DNA of 64,000 nt from Saccharomonospora cyanea NA-134 (GCF_000244975.1 NZ_CM001440.1:5173340-5237339); one strand, 5' to 3'. Positions 42,440-51,517 are shown, counted from the stretch's first letter. The notes: generated by a model from the sequence alone, not told the origin. Program-made: numbers and translations.

Positions 42440-43809
42440 CCGACGTGACCGACGCGCTGCTCGGCGCGGCGGCGGAGGCGGCGCGGCCCTGGGCCGAGCT
42501 GCCCGACGAGAAGCGGGCGGCGGCGCTCGATGCCGTCGCGGACACCCTCGACGCGGCCGCCGACGAGCTCGTCCCGCTCGCGCGGGAGGAGAGCCGGCTT
42601 CCCGAGGGCAGACTGCGCGGTGAACTGGTGCGCACCACGTTCCAGCTACGGTCGTTCGCGGCCCAGGTACGGGAGGGGTTCGAGGTCATCTCCGACGAGC
42701 CCGACCCCGACTGGCCCACCGGTCCGCGTCCCGCGCTGCGTCGTGTGCTGCTGCCGCTCGGCCCCGTCGTCGTGTTCGCGGCGTCGAACTTCCCGTTCGC
42801 GTTCTCCGTGGCGGGCGGTGACACGGCCTCGGCGCTGGCCGCTGGCTGCCCCGTCGTGGTGAAGGCGCATCCGGGACATCCGAAGCTCTCGGACGCCACG
42901 GCCGAGCTCGTGCGCAAGGCGCTGACTTCCGCCGGCGCGCCGGAAGGGACGTTCGCGCTGTTCCACGGCGAAGCCGACGGCCGGGACGCGGTGCTCGACC
43001 CGAGGACGAAGGCGGTGGCCTTCACCGGCTCGCTGCGCGGCGGCCGGGCTCTGTTCGACCTCGCGGTGTCCCGCCCCGAGCCCATCCCGTTCTACGGCGA
43101 GCTCGGCAGCGTGAACCCGGTGTTCGTCACCAGGTCGGCCGCCGAGGCGAGGGCCGGGGAGATCGCGACGGGGTACGTGGACTCGTTCACGCTCGGCACC
43201 GGCCAGTTCTGCACCAAGCCCGGGTTGCTGCTCGTGCCGTCCGGCTCCCGGATCCTCGAACTCGCCACCGAGCACGCCCGAGCCAAGGGCGCCGCCGCTC
43301 TGCTCAACGACCGCATCACCGACGGCTACACGGCGGGGCTGGAGACGCTTCGCGGGCACGGCTCCGTGCGGGTGCTCGTCGAGGGCGTGCTCGGCGAGGA
43401 CGGCCCCACGCCGACGCTGCTCGCCACGACGGCGGCCGACCTGCTCGCCGACCCGGACACGCTCGCGACGGAGTGCTTCGGTCCGGCGTCGTTGGTGGTG
43501 ACCTACGACGACGACGAGCAACTACTCGCGGTGGCGCGGTCCCTGGAGGGCCAGCTCACCGGCACCGTGCACGGCGAGGAGTCCGACGACGTCGCCCGCC
43601 CGCTGCTGGCCGAGTTGGCGCAGCGGGTCGGCCGGGTGCTGTGGAACGGGTGGCCGACGGGTGTGTCCGTGACGGCGGCCATGCACCACGGCGGCCCGTA
43701 TCCCGCGACCACCTCGCCCCTGCACACGTCGGTGGGGATCACCGCGTCGGCGCGGTTCCTGCGCCCGGTCGCGTTCCAGAACGTGCCCGCGCACCTGTCA
43801 CCGAGATGA
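42436..43809 (+). CDS. Aldehyde dehydrogenase, 2,5-dioxovalerate dehydrogenase-like
   Basis: A 457-residue NAD(P)-dependent aldehyde dehydrogenase. It carries PVVVFAASNFPFAFSVAGGDT, the glutamate in YGELGSVNPVF and the catalytic cysteine in GTGQFCTKPG. This set, with Phe before Cys and ELGSVNP rather than ELGGK, is typical of alpha-ketoglutaric semialdehyde dehydrogenases. It would finish the pathway by yielding 2-oxoglutarate. It overlaps the dehydratase gene by 4 nt. A terminator follows. Confidence 0.87.
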   Translation: MTDVTDALLGAAAEAARPWAELPDEKRAAALDAVADTLDAAADELVPLAREESRLPEGRLRGELVRTTFQLRSFAAQVREGFEVISDEPDPDWPTGPRPALRRVLLPLGPVVVFAASNFPFAFSVAGGDTASALAAGCPVVVKAHPGHPKLSDATAELVRKALTSAGAPEGTFALFHGEADGRDAVLDPRTKAVAFTGSLRGGRALFDLAVSRPEPIPFYGELGSVNPVFVTRSAAEARAGEIATGYVDSFTLGTGQFCTKPGLLLVPSGSRILELATEHARAKGAAALLNDRITDGYTAGLETLRGHGSVRVLVEGVLGEDGPTPTLLATTAADLLADPDTLATECFGPASLVVTYDDDEQLLAVARSLEGQLTGTVHGEESDDVARPLLAELAQRVGRVLWNGWPTGVSVTAAMHHGGPYPATTSPLHTSVGITASARFLRPVAFQNVPAHLSPR

Positions 43810-43821
43810 CGCTCTCGTAGC

Positions 43822-43863
43822 AAGGGCCGCCTTCTCGCCGTGTCGGCCGGGAAGGCGGCCCTT
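43822..43863. terminator. Terminator between the dehydrogenase and IclR genes
   Basis: Arms AAGGGCCGCCTTC (43822-43834) and GAAGGCGGCCCTT (43851-43863) form a perfect 13-bp stem between convergent genes. Confidence 0.8.
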
Positions 43864-43870
43864 CCTCGTG

Positions 43871-44644
43871 TCAGGAGGACACGGGGCGACCACCGAGCCT
43901 GCGCGTCAGTTCGGCGGCTCCCTCTCGCACCAGCTTCTCCCACCTGGGCCACGCCTCGTCGGAGTGGCGCGAGGTGGGGATGGAGATGCTCATGCCCGCC
44001 ACCCACTCGCCCGCCGCGTCCACCACGGGCGCGGCGACGCAGCCCGCGTCCGGGTTCGACTCGCTGCGTTCGTGGGCCACACCCGTGTCCCGCACCCGCG
44101 CGAGCTGCTGCCGCAGCACGGTACGCGAGGTGATGCTGTTGTCGGTGAGCGCGACGAGGCGGTGTCCCTTCAACCGCGCCGACAACTCCGCGTCGGGCAG
44201 GCCCGCCAGCAGGACCTTGCCCACCGCCGTGCAGTGCGCGGGAAGCCGCCTGCCCACCTCGGAGATGAGCCGCACGGAGTGGGTGGAATCTACTTTGGAC
44301 ACGTACACGACCTCGATGCCGTCGAGCACGGCGACGTGTACGGTCTCCCTGCATTCCGCGGCGACCTGGCGCGCGACGGCGTCGGCCTCGGCGGCGAACT
44401 CCAGCCGCTGCTGGTAGCGCGATCCCAGTTCGAGCAGTTTCGGTCCGAGCCGGTACGTCGTCTCCTCGCCCGACCGGCGCACCAGGTAGTGCCGCTCGAC
44501 GAGCGTGGTGAGCAGTTCGTGCGCCGTGGACCGGGGGAGGTCGAGCCGGCGTCCGATCTCACTCGCCGACAACGTGACGTCGTCGCCGAGGAAGATTTCG
44601 AGGATGTCGGCGGCACGGAGCACAGCGGGCACGAGACGAGCCAT
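43871..44644 (-). CDS. IclR-family transcriptional regulator
   Basis: The 257-residue protein has an N-terminal winged helix (LSASEIGRRLDLPRSTAHELLTTLVERHYL) and a C-terminal IclR effector domain (about 80-250) with CAAP-like VDAAGEWVAGMSISIPTSR. It is likely the local regulator of the sugar-acid genes, responding to a pathway intermediate. A GTCCGAAACTTCGGAC palindrome overlaps its -35 region and recurs at the MFS and catabolic promoters. TACTCT ends 6 nt before the ATG. Confidence 0.92.
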   Translation of the reverse strand: MARLVPAVLRAADILEIFLGDDVTLSASEIGRRLDLPRSTAHELLTTLVERHYLVRRSGEETTYRLGPKLLELGSRYQQRLEFAAEADAVARQVAAECRETVHVAVLDGIEVVYVSKVDSTHSVRLISEVGRRLPAHCTAVGKVLLAGLPDAELSARLKGHRLVALTDNSITSRTVLRQQLARVRDTGVAHERSESNPDAGCVAAPVVDAAGEWVAGMSISIPTSRHSDEAWPRWEKLVREGAAELTRRLGGRPVSS

Positions 44645-44650
44645 CCGGCC

Positions 44651-44656
44651 AGAGTA
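44651..44656 (-). promoter_or_regulatory. -10-like hexamer of iclR
   Basis: Minus-strand TACTCT ends 6 nt before the ATG at 44644. The operator at 44666-44681 starts 9 nt upstream of it. Confidence 0.55.
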
Positions 44657-44665
44657 TCAGACGTC

Positions 44666-44681
44666 GTCCGAAACTTCGGAC
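44666..44681. promoter_or_regulatory. IclR operator 3 (autoregulatory)
   Basis: GTCCGAAACTTCGGAC, 16 bp, differs from operator 1 only at two central bases. It lies where the -35 of the iclR promoter should be, which fits autorepression. Confidence 0.75.
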
Positions 44682-44683
44682 GA

Positions 44684-45313
44684 TCAGTGACCGGGACCGT
44701 AGCCCGGTCCGAACGCACCCGCCACGCTCTGCTGCCCGCTCCGGCGCATCGCCCTGCCGACGGGCGGCAGCATCACCACCAGGGTGGGGACCACCCAGAA
44801 CAGCAACGTTACGGCAGGTAGTACGACGAGCCCGCCGACGCCGGCACCGAGGAGGTAGACCACCGCGTAGCCGTGATAGGCGACGGCGACGACCCCCACC
44901 ACGGCGAGCAGCCAACGGAACGCGTTCACCCGAAGCGCCACCAGCAGCGTGAACACGGCCGTGGTGCTCGCCAGGGTCACGGTCGCGGCGATGGCGAAGT
45001 CGACGTTGCCGGTGATCTCGTAAGCGAACGCGAGCCCGAACAGCGACAGGTACATGCCCGCCTGCACCTCGTTTCCGGGTACCCCACTCCATCCGATCAC
45101 CGCGGCGATGACCGCCATGACGATCGCGGGGACGAAGAGCGCGGCGGCGGTGTACGCCATCGCGGGGCTCGCCGGGCGCGGTCCGGCACCGGGATGGCCG
45201 GGCTGGGGAAAGTGGCCCGGCTGCTGCGGCCACCCCGCCCCGTACGGCGAGGAGGGTTGCTGCGGCGGGTACTGCCGCGGCTGCTGTGGATACCAGCCCG
45301 GTGGCTGACCCAT
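44684..45313 (-). CDS. Pro/Gln-rich multi-pass membrane protein of unknown function
   Basis: A 209-residue protein with a Pro/Tyr/Gln-rich cytoplasmic N terminus (residues 1-50, MGQPPGWYPQQPRQYPPQQP) followed by about four to five transmembrane segments and a basic C-terminal turn (GRAMRRSG). It fits the general pattern of actinobacterial DUF4190-like membrane proteins, but I cannot name a family. ATG 45313 has GGGGGAG upstream. It ends just before the IclR operator and is transcribed toward iclR. Confidence 0.75.
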   Translation of the reverse strand: MGQPPGWYPQQPRQYPPQQPSSPYGAGWPQQPGHFPQPGHPGAGPRPASPAMAYTAAALFVPAIVMAVIAAVIGWSGVPGNEVQAGMYLSLFGLAFAYEITGNVDFAIAATVTLASTTAVFTLLVALRVNAFRWLLAVVGVVAVAYHGYAVVYLLGAGVGGLVVLPAVTLLFWVVPTLVVMLPPVGRAMRRSGQQSVAGAFGPGYGPGH

Positions 45314-45420
45314 TACTCCCCCTGTCGATCCCGGTACGAGGAACCCGACGTTTGTAGCACGGAACCCGGTGTGCCGTGGGGGGGTTTTGGAGGGAAACGG
45401 CGCCGTTCCCGTGCCCGGCG

Positions 45421-46893
45421 TCAGCGCCTGCCGTGCAACATCGACACGAGTCTGCCCACCAGTTCGTCGGTCCTCGGTGTGCGCGAGAACGTGGTCATGG
45501 CGAGCGGCATGCGGTACCGCTGCCGAGCGATGGCCTTGGGCCGCGCGAACTCCCGCAGCCCCTCGGGGCCGTGGATGCGCCCGAACCCGGAATCGCCGAT
45601 GCCGCCGAAGGGCAGCGTCGCGATGCCCGCGAACGACAGTGGCGCGTTGATCGCCGTCATGCCCGTCCGCAGCCGCCTGGCGAGTTCCATGCCGCGACGT
45701 CGCGAGAACACGGTGGAGCCGAGCCCGTACGCGGAGTCGTTGGCCTTCTCGACCGCCTCGTCCATGTCGGACACTCGCGTCACGGTGACCGTCGGACCGA
45801 ACGTCTCCTCGCGCACGGCCGTGGAGTCCTCGGGCACGTCCACCAGCACCGTGGGCCGCACGTAGCGCTCGCCGACGGCGTCGACACCGCCCACGAGCGC
45901 GCGCCCGCCCCTGGCGAGGGCGTCGGTGATGTGCCTGCGCACCACGTCGAGCTGCGAGCGCATGGTCATGGGCCCGTAGTGCTCGCCCGGCCGCACCTGC
46001 CGCGCACGCTCGGTGAGCCTGGCGACGAACTCGTCGTACACGGCCGTGTGCACGTAGACGCGTTCGACTCCGACGCACGTCTGGCCCGCGTTGGAGAACG
46101 CGCCCCACACCGCGGCGTCGGCCGCGGCGTCCAGGTCGGCGTCGGCGTCCACGAGCAGTGGGTCCTTGCCGCCCGCCTCGATGACCACCGGCGTCAGGCG
46201 TTCCGCCGCCGCGGCCATGATCTTCCTTCCGGTGGCGGCCGAGCCGGTGAACGCGATCTTGTCGACGTCGGCGCGCACGAGTGCCGCGCCCGTGGCGCCG
46301 AATCCGGTGACGAGCTGGAGGACGGGCTGTTCGGGCACGACCTCCGCGAACGTCTCCACCAGCCAGGCGCCGACCCCGGGTGTGTACTCGCTGGGCTTGA
46401 ACACCACCGCGTTGCCCGCCGCCAGCGCGTAGGCCACCGAGCCCAGCGGTGTGAAGACCGGGTAGTTCCACGGACCGATGACCCCGACGACGCCGAGCGG
46501 CCGGTACTCGACGGTGGCGGCCTGGTTGGCCAGCAGCAGGCCGGACGCGCGCCGCTTCGGGCCGAGCACCCTGCGCGCGTTGCGGGCCGCCCATTCGATG
46601 TGCTCGACGGCCAGGACGGTCTCGAGCTGTGCGTCCCCCGCCGGTTTGCCGGTCTCGGCGCTGACCACGTCACACAACTCGGACATCCGCCGCGCGAGCA
46701 CGCCCTTCCAGCGACGCAGCCGTTCGGCGCGGCCCGCGAACCCGAGCGAGGCCCACCACTCGGCGGCGCCGCGAGCCCTGCGCACGGCGGCGTCGACGGC
46801 GTCCGGGCCGTGCACGGGGTAGGTGCCGACGACCCTGTCCGTCCTCGGATCGAGTGAGTCGAACGTCTCGACGGCCTGCTCGGTGCTCGTCAT
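45421..46893 (-). CDS. NAD(P)-dependent aldehyde dehydrogenase
   Basis: A 490-residue class 3-like or succinate-semialdehyde-type aldehyde dehydrogenase. Motifs are the cofactor region GPWNYPVFTPLGSV, AFTGSAATGRKI, the general base in IEAGGKDPLLV, the catalytic cysteine in NAGQTCVGVERVYV, and the C-terminal PFGGIGDSGFGR. The physiological substrate is unknown; it is likely an aliphatic or hydrophobic aldehyde. A TACGCT hexamer ends 6 nt before the ATG. Confidence 0.9.
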   Translation of the reverse strand: MTSTEQAVETFDSLDPRTDRVVGTYPVHGPDAVDAAVRRARGAAEWWASLGFAGRAERLRRWKGVLARRMSELCDVVSAETGKPAGDAQLETVLAVEHIEWAARNARRVLGPKRRASGLLLANQAATVEYRPLGVVGVIGPWNYPVFTPLGSVAYALAAGNAVVFKPSEYTPGVGAWLVETFAEVVPEQPVLQLVTGFGATGAALVRADVDKIAFTGSAATGRKIMAAAAERLTPVVIEAGGKDPLLVDADADLDAAADAAVWGAFSNAGQTCVGVERVYVHTAVYDEFVARLTERARQVRPGEHYGPMTMRSQLDVVRRHITDALARGGRALVGGVDAVGERYVRPTVLVDVPEDSTAVREETFGPTVTVTRVSDMDEAVEKANDSAYGLGSTVFSRRRGMELARRLRTGMTAINAPLSFAGIATLPFGGIGDSGFGRIHGPEGLREFARPKAIARQRYRMPLAMTTFSRTPRTDELVGRLVSMLHGRR

Positions 46894-46899
46894 GCTGAC

Positions 46900-46905
46900 A
46901 GCGTA
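46900..46905 (-). promoter_or_regulatory. -10-like hexamer of the aldehyde dehydrogenase gene
   Basis: Minus-strand TACGCT ends 6 nt before the ATG at 46893. Confidence 0.5.
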
Positions 46906-46949
46906 GGGAAGCGACAGGTTACTGCCAACTCGCCAACAAGGGGACTACC

Positions 46950-47585
46950 GTGAAGCTCGTTCACTTCGGCCACTCCTGCGTACTGCTGGAGACCGAACAC
47001 GCCCGGCTGTTGTTCGACCCCGGCGCTTTCTCCAGCGGCTTCGAGTCCGTGCGCGACCTCGACGCCGTGCTCATCACCCACCAGCACTACGACCACATCG
47101 ACACGGAGAAACTTCCGGACCTGCTCGCGGCCAACCCCTCCGCACGCCTCATCGTCGACCCGGGCACCACGAAGACCATCGACAACCTGGAGATCGAGGT
47201 CACCACCGCCCATCCCGGCGACACCTTCGACCTCGGCGGCACGCGGATCGACGTCGTCGGAGGCCAGCACGCGACCGTGCACAGTGACCTGCCCGTCGTC
47301 CCCAACGTCGGCTACGTGGTCGACGGCGGAGCCTTCTACCACCCCGGTGACTCGTTCTTCGTTCCGGAACACCGCGTCGACGTGCTCGCGCTGCCCACGG
47401 CGGCGCCCTGGCTGAAGGCAGGGGAGGCCGTGAACTACCTGCGCGCGGTGTCGCCGCGGCTGGCGATCCCCGTCCACGACGGCATGCTCGCCAGACCCGC
47501 CGTCTACATCGGCCTCTACACGAACCTCGCGCCGGACGGCACCGAGGTACGCACCGCCGCCCACGGCGAGGTGATGACGCTCTGA
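46950..47585 (+). CDS. Metallo-beta-lactamase-fold hydrolase (UlaG-like)
   Basis: A 211-residue MBL-fold protein opening MKLVHFGHSCVLLE. Metal ligands are in ITHQHYDHID and GGQHATVH plus a C-terminal IPVHDGML. It resembles the UlaG/RNase Z-like branch (UPF0173) that hydrolyses small cyclic or phosphodiester substrates. Substrate unknown. GTG 46950 is preceded by AAGGGG. It is divergent from the aldehyde dehydrogenase and ends 4 nt from the convergent TauE-like gene. Confidence 0.88.
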   Translation: MKLVHFGHSCVLLETEHARLLFDPGAFSSGFESVRDLDAVLITHQHYDHIDTEKLPDLLAANPSARLIVDPGTTKTIDNLEIEVTTAHPGDTFDLGGTRIDVVGGQHATVHSDLPVVPNVGYVVDGGAFYHPGDSFFVPEHRVDVLALPTAAPWLKAGEAVNYLRAVSPRLAIPVHDGMLARPAVYIGLYTNLAPDGTEVRTAAHGEVMTL

Positions 47586-47589
47586 ACAC

Positions 47590-48507
47590 TCAGCGCCGGG
47601 CGCGGGCGGAGTCGCTCACCCCGTCCTCGCCGACCAGCGCGTTGATGCGCTTCTCCTCGCGCATCGACCGCACGGCGGCCACCCCGGCGGACACGAGCAA
47701 CCCGACCAGTCCGACGTAGACCACCGCGATCACCGCCGGGGAGGCGCCGAGGACGTCGAGCAGCAGCCATCCGTTGGTCAGCACGATCAGCCCTCCTGCC
47801 GCCGTGCCCAGAAGTCTCGGCGGCATCCGGCGGGCCAGCACGGCCCCGATCGGCGCGGCGAGCACGCCACCGAGCAGCAGGCCCGCGACGACGCCGAAGT
47901 CCATGCCGTGCAACGACAGCACCACAAGGAACGCGACGCTCGCCGCCACCGTCACCGCGAACTCGGCCATCTGCACCGAGCCCACGACCTTCCTCGGCTC
48001 CAGTCGCCCGCTCGACAGCAACGTCGTGGTGGCAACGGGGCCCCAGCCACCACCGCCCGTGGCGTCGATGAACCCCGCCACGAGTCCCAGCGGAGCGAGG
48101 AAGCGCGCGCCGGGGCGCTTGTCGGTGATCAACTTGCCGAGCCGCAGGAACGCGAACCGCACCAGCACGTACAGGCCCAGCACGAACAGGATCACGCTGA
48201 TCCACGCCGACGCGAAGCCGTCGGAGAACGACACGAGCAACACCGCGCCGCACACGGCCCCCACCACGCCCGGACCCGCGAGGATGCCCACCGTCCGCCA
48301 GTCGACGTTACGGAACCGCCAGTGCGAGACCCCGGACGCGAGCGACGTACCGACCTGAGCGAAGTGGGCCGACGCCGACGCTATCGCCGGCGCGGTACCG
48401 AAGGCCACCAACGCGGTGGTGGAGGTCATGCCGTAACCCATGCCGAGCGTGCCCGACACGAGCTGGGCGAGGAAGCCGGCGATGCCGACCAGCAGCAGCG
48501 TCAGCAT
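47590..48507 (-). CDS. TauE/SafE-family (TSUP) membrane permease
   Basis: A 305-residue protein with about eight transmembrane segments. It has the family N terminus GFLAQLVSGTLGMGYGMTST and the central repeat GLVAGFIDATGGGGWGPVATT. These proteins export or import sulfite, sulfoacetate or other small organosulfur anions. ATG 48507 is 14 nt past the purB stop, so it is probably co-transcribed with purB for no obvious metabolic reason. Confidence 0.9.
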   Translation of the reverse strand: MLTLLLVGIAGFLAQLVSGTLGMGYGMTSTTALVAFGTAPAIASASAHFAQVGTSLASGVSHWRFRNVDWRTVGILAGPGVVGAVCGAVLLVSFSDGFASAWISVILFVLGLYVLVRFAFLRLGKLITDKRPGARFLAPLGLVAGFIDATGGGGWGPVATTTLLSSGRLEPRKVVGSVQMAEFAVTVAASVAFLVVLSLHGMDFGVVAGLLLGGVLAAPIGAVLARRMPPRLLGTAAGGLIVLTNGWLLLDVLGASPAVIAVVYVGLVGLLVSAGVAAVRSMREEKRINALVGEDGVSDSARARR

Positions 48508-48521
48508 GAACGCGCGGGCGC

Positions 48522-49952
48522 CTAGAGGATCGGGCCCGGCTCGTACGACGTCGCCTCGGGGAACCGGCGCACCACCTCTTCCACCCGCGCGACGACACCC
48601 TCCACCTGGGCGCCCGCCGTGCCCGTGAACGAGAGCCGGTCGGCGAGCAGCTTTTCGAGGTCGTCGACGTCCAGCGGCAGCCGGTCGTCGGCCGCGAGCC
48701 GCTCGACCAGGTCGTTGTCCTGCTGGCCCTGCTCGCGCATGGCCAGCGCGACTGCGACCGCGTGCTCCTTGATCACCTCGTGCGCGGTCTCCCTGCCCAC
48801 ACCCGCGCGGACCGCGGCCATGAGCACCTTCGTGGTGGCGAGGAACGGCAGGTAGCGCGCCAGTTCCCGGTCGACCACGGCGGGGAAGGCGCCGAACTCC
48901 GCCAGCACTGTCGCGAACGTCTCCAGCAGGCCGTCGAGAGCGAAGAACGCGTCCGGCAGCGCGACCCTGCGCACCACGGAGTCGGACACGTCGCCCTCGT
49001 TCCACTGGTCCCCGGCCAGCTCGCCGATCATCGACAGGTAACCGCGCAGGACCACGGCCAGACCGTTGACGCGCTCACAGGAGCGCGTGTTCATCTTGTG
49101 CGGCATGGCCGACGAACCCACCTGGCCGGGTTTGAACCCCTCCGTCACCAGCTCGTGGCCCGCCATGAGCCGGATCGTGGTGGCCAGGCTCGACGGAGCG
49201 GCGGCGAGCTGCACCAGCGTGGAGAGCACGTCGAAGTCGAGCGACCTCGGATACACCTGGCCGACGCTGGTGAACACGCGCTCGAACCCGAGGTGCGCCG
49301 CCACCCGCTCCTCCAGCTCCGTGAGCCGCTCCGGGCCGCCGAGGAGATCGAGCATGTCCTGGGAGGTACCGACCGGGCCCTTGATGCCCCGCAACGGATA
49401 ACGCGCGATGAGGTCGTCGAGGCGGTCGAACGCCACCAGCAGTTCGTCAGCGGCCGTCGCGAAGCGCTTGCCGAGCGTGGTCGCCTGCGCGGCGACGTTG
49501 TGCGAACGCCCCGCCATCACCAGCTCGCTGTGCCGCGTGGCCAGCTCCGCCAGCCGCGCCAGCACGGCGGCCACCCGCACCCGGACGTGTTCCAGCGACC
49601 GCCGGAGTTGCAACTGCTCCACGTTCTCGGTGAGGTCGCGCGAGGTCATGCCCTTGTGGACGTGCTCGTGCCCGGCGAGGGCGTTGAACTCCTCGATCCT
49701 CGCCTTCACGTCGTGACGCGTCACGCGCTCGCGCGCCGCGATCGAGTCGAGATCGATGCGGTCGACGACGCGTTCGTAGTCGGCCACCACGCCGTCCGGC
49801 ACCTCGACCCCGAGCTCCCGCTGTGCCTTGAGCACGGCGAGCCACAGGTCTCTTTCGAGTCTGATCTTGTACTCCGGAGACCACAGCCGGACCAACTCCG
49901 GTGAGGCGTACCGGCCTGCGAGCACGTTCGGGATTCGGGGCTTGTCCGTCAC
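48522..49952 (-). CDS. purB: Adenylosuccinate lyase PurB
   Basis: PurB removes fumarate from SAICAR and from adenylosuccinate, serving both IMP and AMP synthesis. The 476-residue protein has the fumarase/aspartase superfamily signature GSSAMPHKMNTRSCE and the catalytic TSRDLTENVEQLQL region. GTG 49952 follows TAGCCT by 6 nt, indicating a leaderless transcript. Confidence 0.96.
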   Translation of the reverse strand: MTDKPRIPNVLAGRYASPELVRLWSPEYKIRLERDLWLAVLKAQRELGVEVPDGVVADYERVVDRIDLDSIAARERVTRHDVKARIEEFNALAGHEHVHKGMTSRDLTENVEQLQLRRSLEHVRVRVAAVLARLAELATRHSELVMAGRSHNVAAQATTLGKRFATAADELLVAFDRLDDLIARYPLRGIKGPVGTSQDMLDLLGGPERLTELEERVAAHLGFERVFTSVGQVYPRSLDFDVLSTLVQLAAAPSSLATTIRLMAGHELVTEGFKPGQVGSSAMPHKMNTRSCERVNGLAVVLRGYLSMIGELAGDQWNEGDVSDSVVRRVALPDAFFALDGLLETFATVLAEFGAFPAVVDRELARYLPFLATTKVLMAAVRAGVGRETAHEVIKEHAVAVALAMREQGQQDNDLVERLAADDRLPLDVDDLEKLLADRLSFTGTAGAQVEGVVARVEEVVRRFPEATSYEPGPIL

Positions 49953-49958
49953 ACGGTC

Positions 49959-49964
49959 AGGCTA
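49959..49964 (-). promoter_or_regulatory. -10-like hexamer of purB
   Basis: Minus-strand TAGCCT ends 6 nt before the GTG at 49952. Confidence 0.5.
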
Positions 49965-50046
49965 GCCACGCTGTGGTCGACACACCGAGCTCAGGGGCGC
50001 CAAGGGCGTGCTGGTCCCACTCAGTGGACACCTCGACCCGCTCAGG

Positions 50047-50625
50047 TCAACTCAGCGCATCCCGGAGAACACGCGCAGCGACCGCCCTCGGCTCGGGGTC
50101 GACCGCGACGAGCGCGTTGACGACGGAGCCGTCCACCAAAGCGATGAGCTTCTCGAGGCGATCGGCGTCCATCTCGAAACCCGAGCGCACGAAGATCTCC
50201 ATGAGTAGTTCGCGCAACTCGGCGGACAACCGCCGCATCAGGGGGCGCAGGTGAGGGCGCCTTCCCGTGCCCACGAGCCGCTCGTACCGCAACACGACGG
50301 CCTCGTAGTGCGGGTCCGGGCCCAGCAACAGGTCGAGCACCAGCTCCACCAGTACGTCCACCCGCCGGTTCTCGGTGGGCAGCGCCGCCAGCTTCGCCCG
50401 CCCGGCCTCCAACTCGGCGCGCCCGTGGTGCTCCGCCGCCGCACACACCAACTCGTCGAGGGAGTCGAAGTAGTAGGTCGTGGACGCCAGAGGCAGGCCG
50501 GCGCGCTCCGCCACGGCACGGTGCCGCACGGCGTCGAACCCTCCCTCCGCGAGCAACTCGGACGCAGCCGTGACGAGAGCGGCGCGCCTGCGCTCACCCT
50601 TCGGCGTACTGGCTGCTGAGGTCAT
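50047..50625 (-). CDS. TetR-family transcriptional regulator
   Basis: A 192-residue protein with the usual N-terminal helix-turn-helix (AALVTAASELLAEGGFDAVRHRAVAERAGLPLASTTYYF) and a helical ligand-binding domain. ATG 50625 is set by the motif start and by GACTAT 6 nt upstream, a near match to the leaderless pattern. It is divergent from the maleylpyruvate isomerase-like gene, its most likely target. Confidence 0.9.
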   Translation of the reverse strand: MTSAASTPKGERRRAALVTAASELLAEGGFDAVRHRAVAERAGLPLASTTYYFDSLDELVCAAAEHHGRAELEAGRAKLAALPTENRRVDVLVELVLDLLLGPDPHYEAVVLRYERLVGTGRRPHLRPLMRRLSAELRELLMEIFVRSGFEMDADRLEKLIALVDGSVVNALVAVDPEPRAVAARVLRDALS

Positions 50626-50715
50626 GGCGGGATAGTCTGCCACCTTCCCGACGACGGGACGTGATGGTGACCGCCCGCAGCGATGAGTTCGACGCCGAGG
50701 AGTTGTCCACCTGTC

Positions 50716-51510
50716 ATGAACTCTCTCGACCATGATCGTCTGTGCGCGGGCATCACAGCGCAGACCGAGCTGTTCGCCGGGCACCTTGTAGGCGCCGACC
50801 TCGCCGATCTCGACACTGCCGTGCCGTCCTGCCCCGGTTGGAACCTCGCGCAGCTCGCACGCCATGTCGGCGCGGGCCACCGCTGGGTGGAGACGATCGT
50901 CACGACCAGAGCCACCGAGCCGCCACCGGACACGGAGCTGCGCACGCTGTCGGCCGACACGGACGTCGACCACGGTGTACTCGCCGGGTGGCTCACCTCG
51001 GGCGCCGCCCGTCTCGCCGAAACCCTGGCGGCCGCGGGCCCTGACCTCCGGCTGTGGACGGCCGTGCCCGGCCGTACCTCGGCGTTCTGGGCCCGGCGAT
51101 TCCTGCACGAGACCGTGATCCACCGGGCCGACGCCGCGCTGGCCGTCGGCGACGCCTTCACACTCGATCACGACACCGCCGCCGACGGCCTCGACGAGTG
51201 GCTGGAACTCATCTCGCTCCCGCAGCAACTGGAGGCGGACCCGACCAAACGCGAACTGCTGGGCGAGGACCACACACTCCGGTTCGCCGCCACCGACGCC
51301 GACACCTCCTGGTGGGTGGACGCCACCGGCGAGTCGATCCGCTGGAGCAGGGAGTACGAGCGGACCGGGGACGCCACCGTCACCGTGCGAGCCCCGCTGA
51401 CGGAGTTGCTGCTGCTCGTCTACCGCCGCCGCACGCCGGACAGCACGTTCGACGTACGCGGCGAGGCGGGACTGCTCGACCTGTGGCTGGCCAACACGGC
51501 GTTCGGCTAG
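50716..51510 (+). CDS. Maleylpyruvate isomerase-like, mycothiol-dependent (MDMPI/DinB-like) protein
   Basis: A 264-residue protein with an N-terminal MDMPI domain: VPSCPGWNLAQLARHVGAGHRWVE gives the first metal-binding His, and RRFLHETVIHRADA gives two more. The C-terminal part (about 170-264) is an SCP2-like MDMPI_C domain (ATVTVRAPLTELLLLVYRRR). Such proteins are mycothiol-dependent S-transferases acting in detoxification. ATG 50716 is used; ATG 50683 is an alternative. Control by the divergent TetR gene is likely. Confidence 0.87.
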   Translation: MNSLDHDRLCAGITAQTELFAGHLVGADLADLDTAVPSCPGWNLAQLARHVGAGHRWVETIVTTRATEPPPDTELRTLSADTDVDHGVLAGWLTSGAARLAETLAAAGPDLRLWTAVPGRTSAFWARRFLHETVIHRADAALAVGDAFTLDHDTAADGLDEWLELISLPQQLEADPTKRELLGEDHTLRFAATDADTSWWVDATGESIRWSREYERTGDATVTVRAPLTELLLLVYRRRTPDSTFDVRGEAGLLDLWLANTAFG

Positions 51511-51517
51511 GCGTGTT

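Noticed and set aside
44684-46594. 636-codon minus-strand frame reaching upstream of the 209-residue membrane protein
   Set aside because: Upstream of ATG 45313 it is a shadow of the aldehyde dehydrogenase; the real gene starts at the Shine-Dalgarno-preceded ATG.
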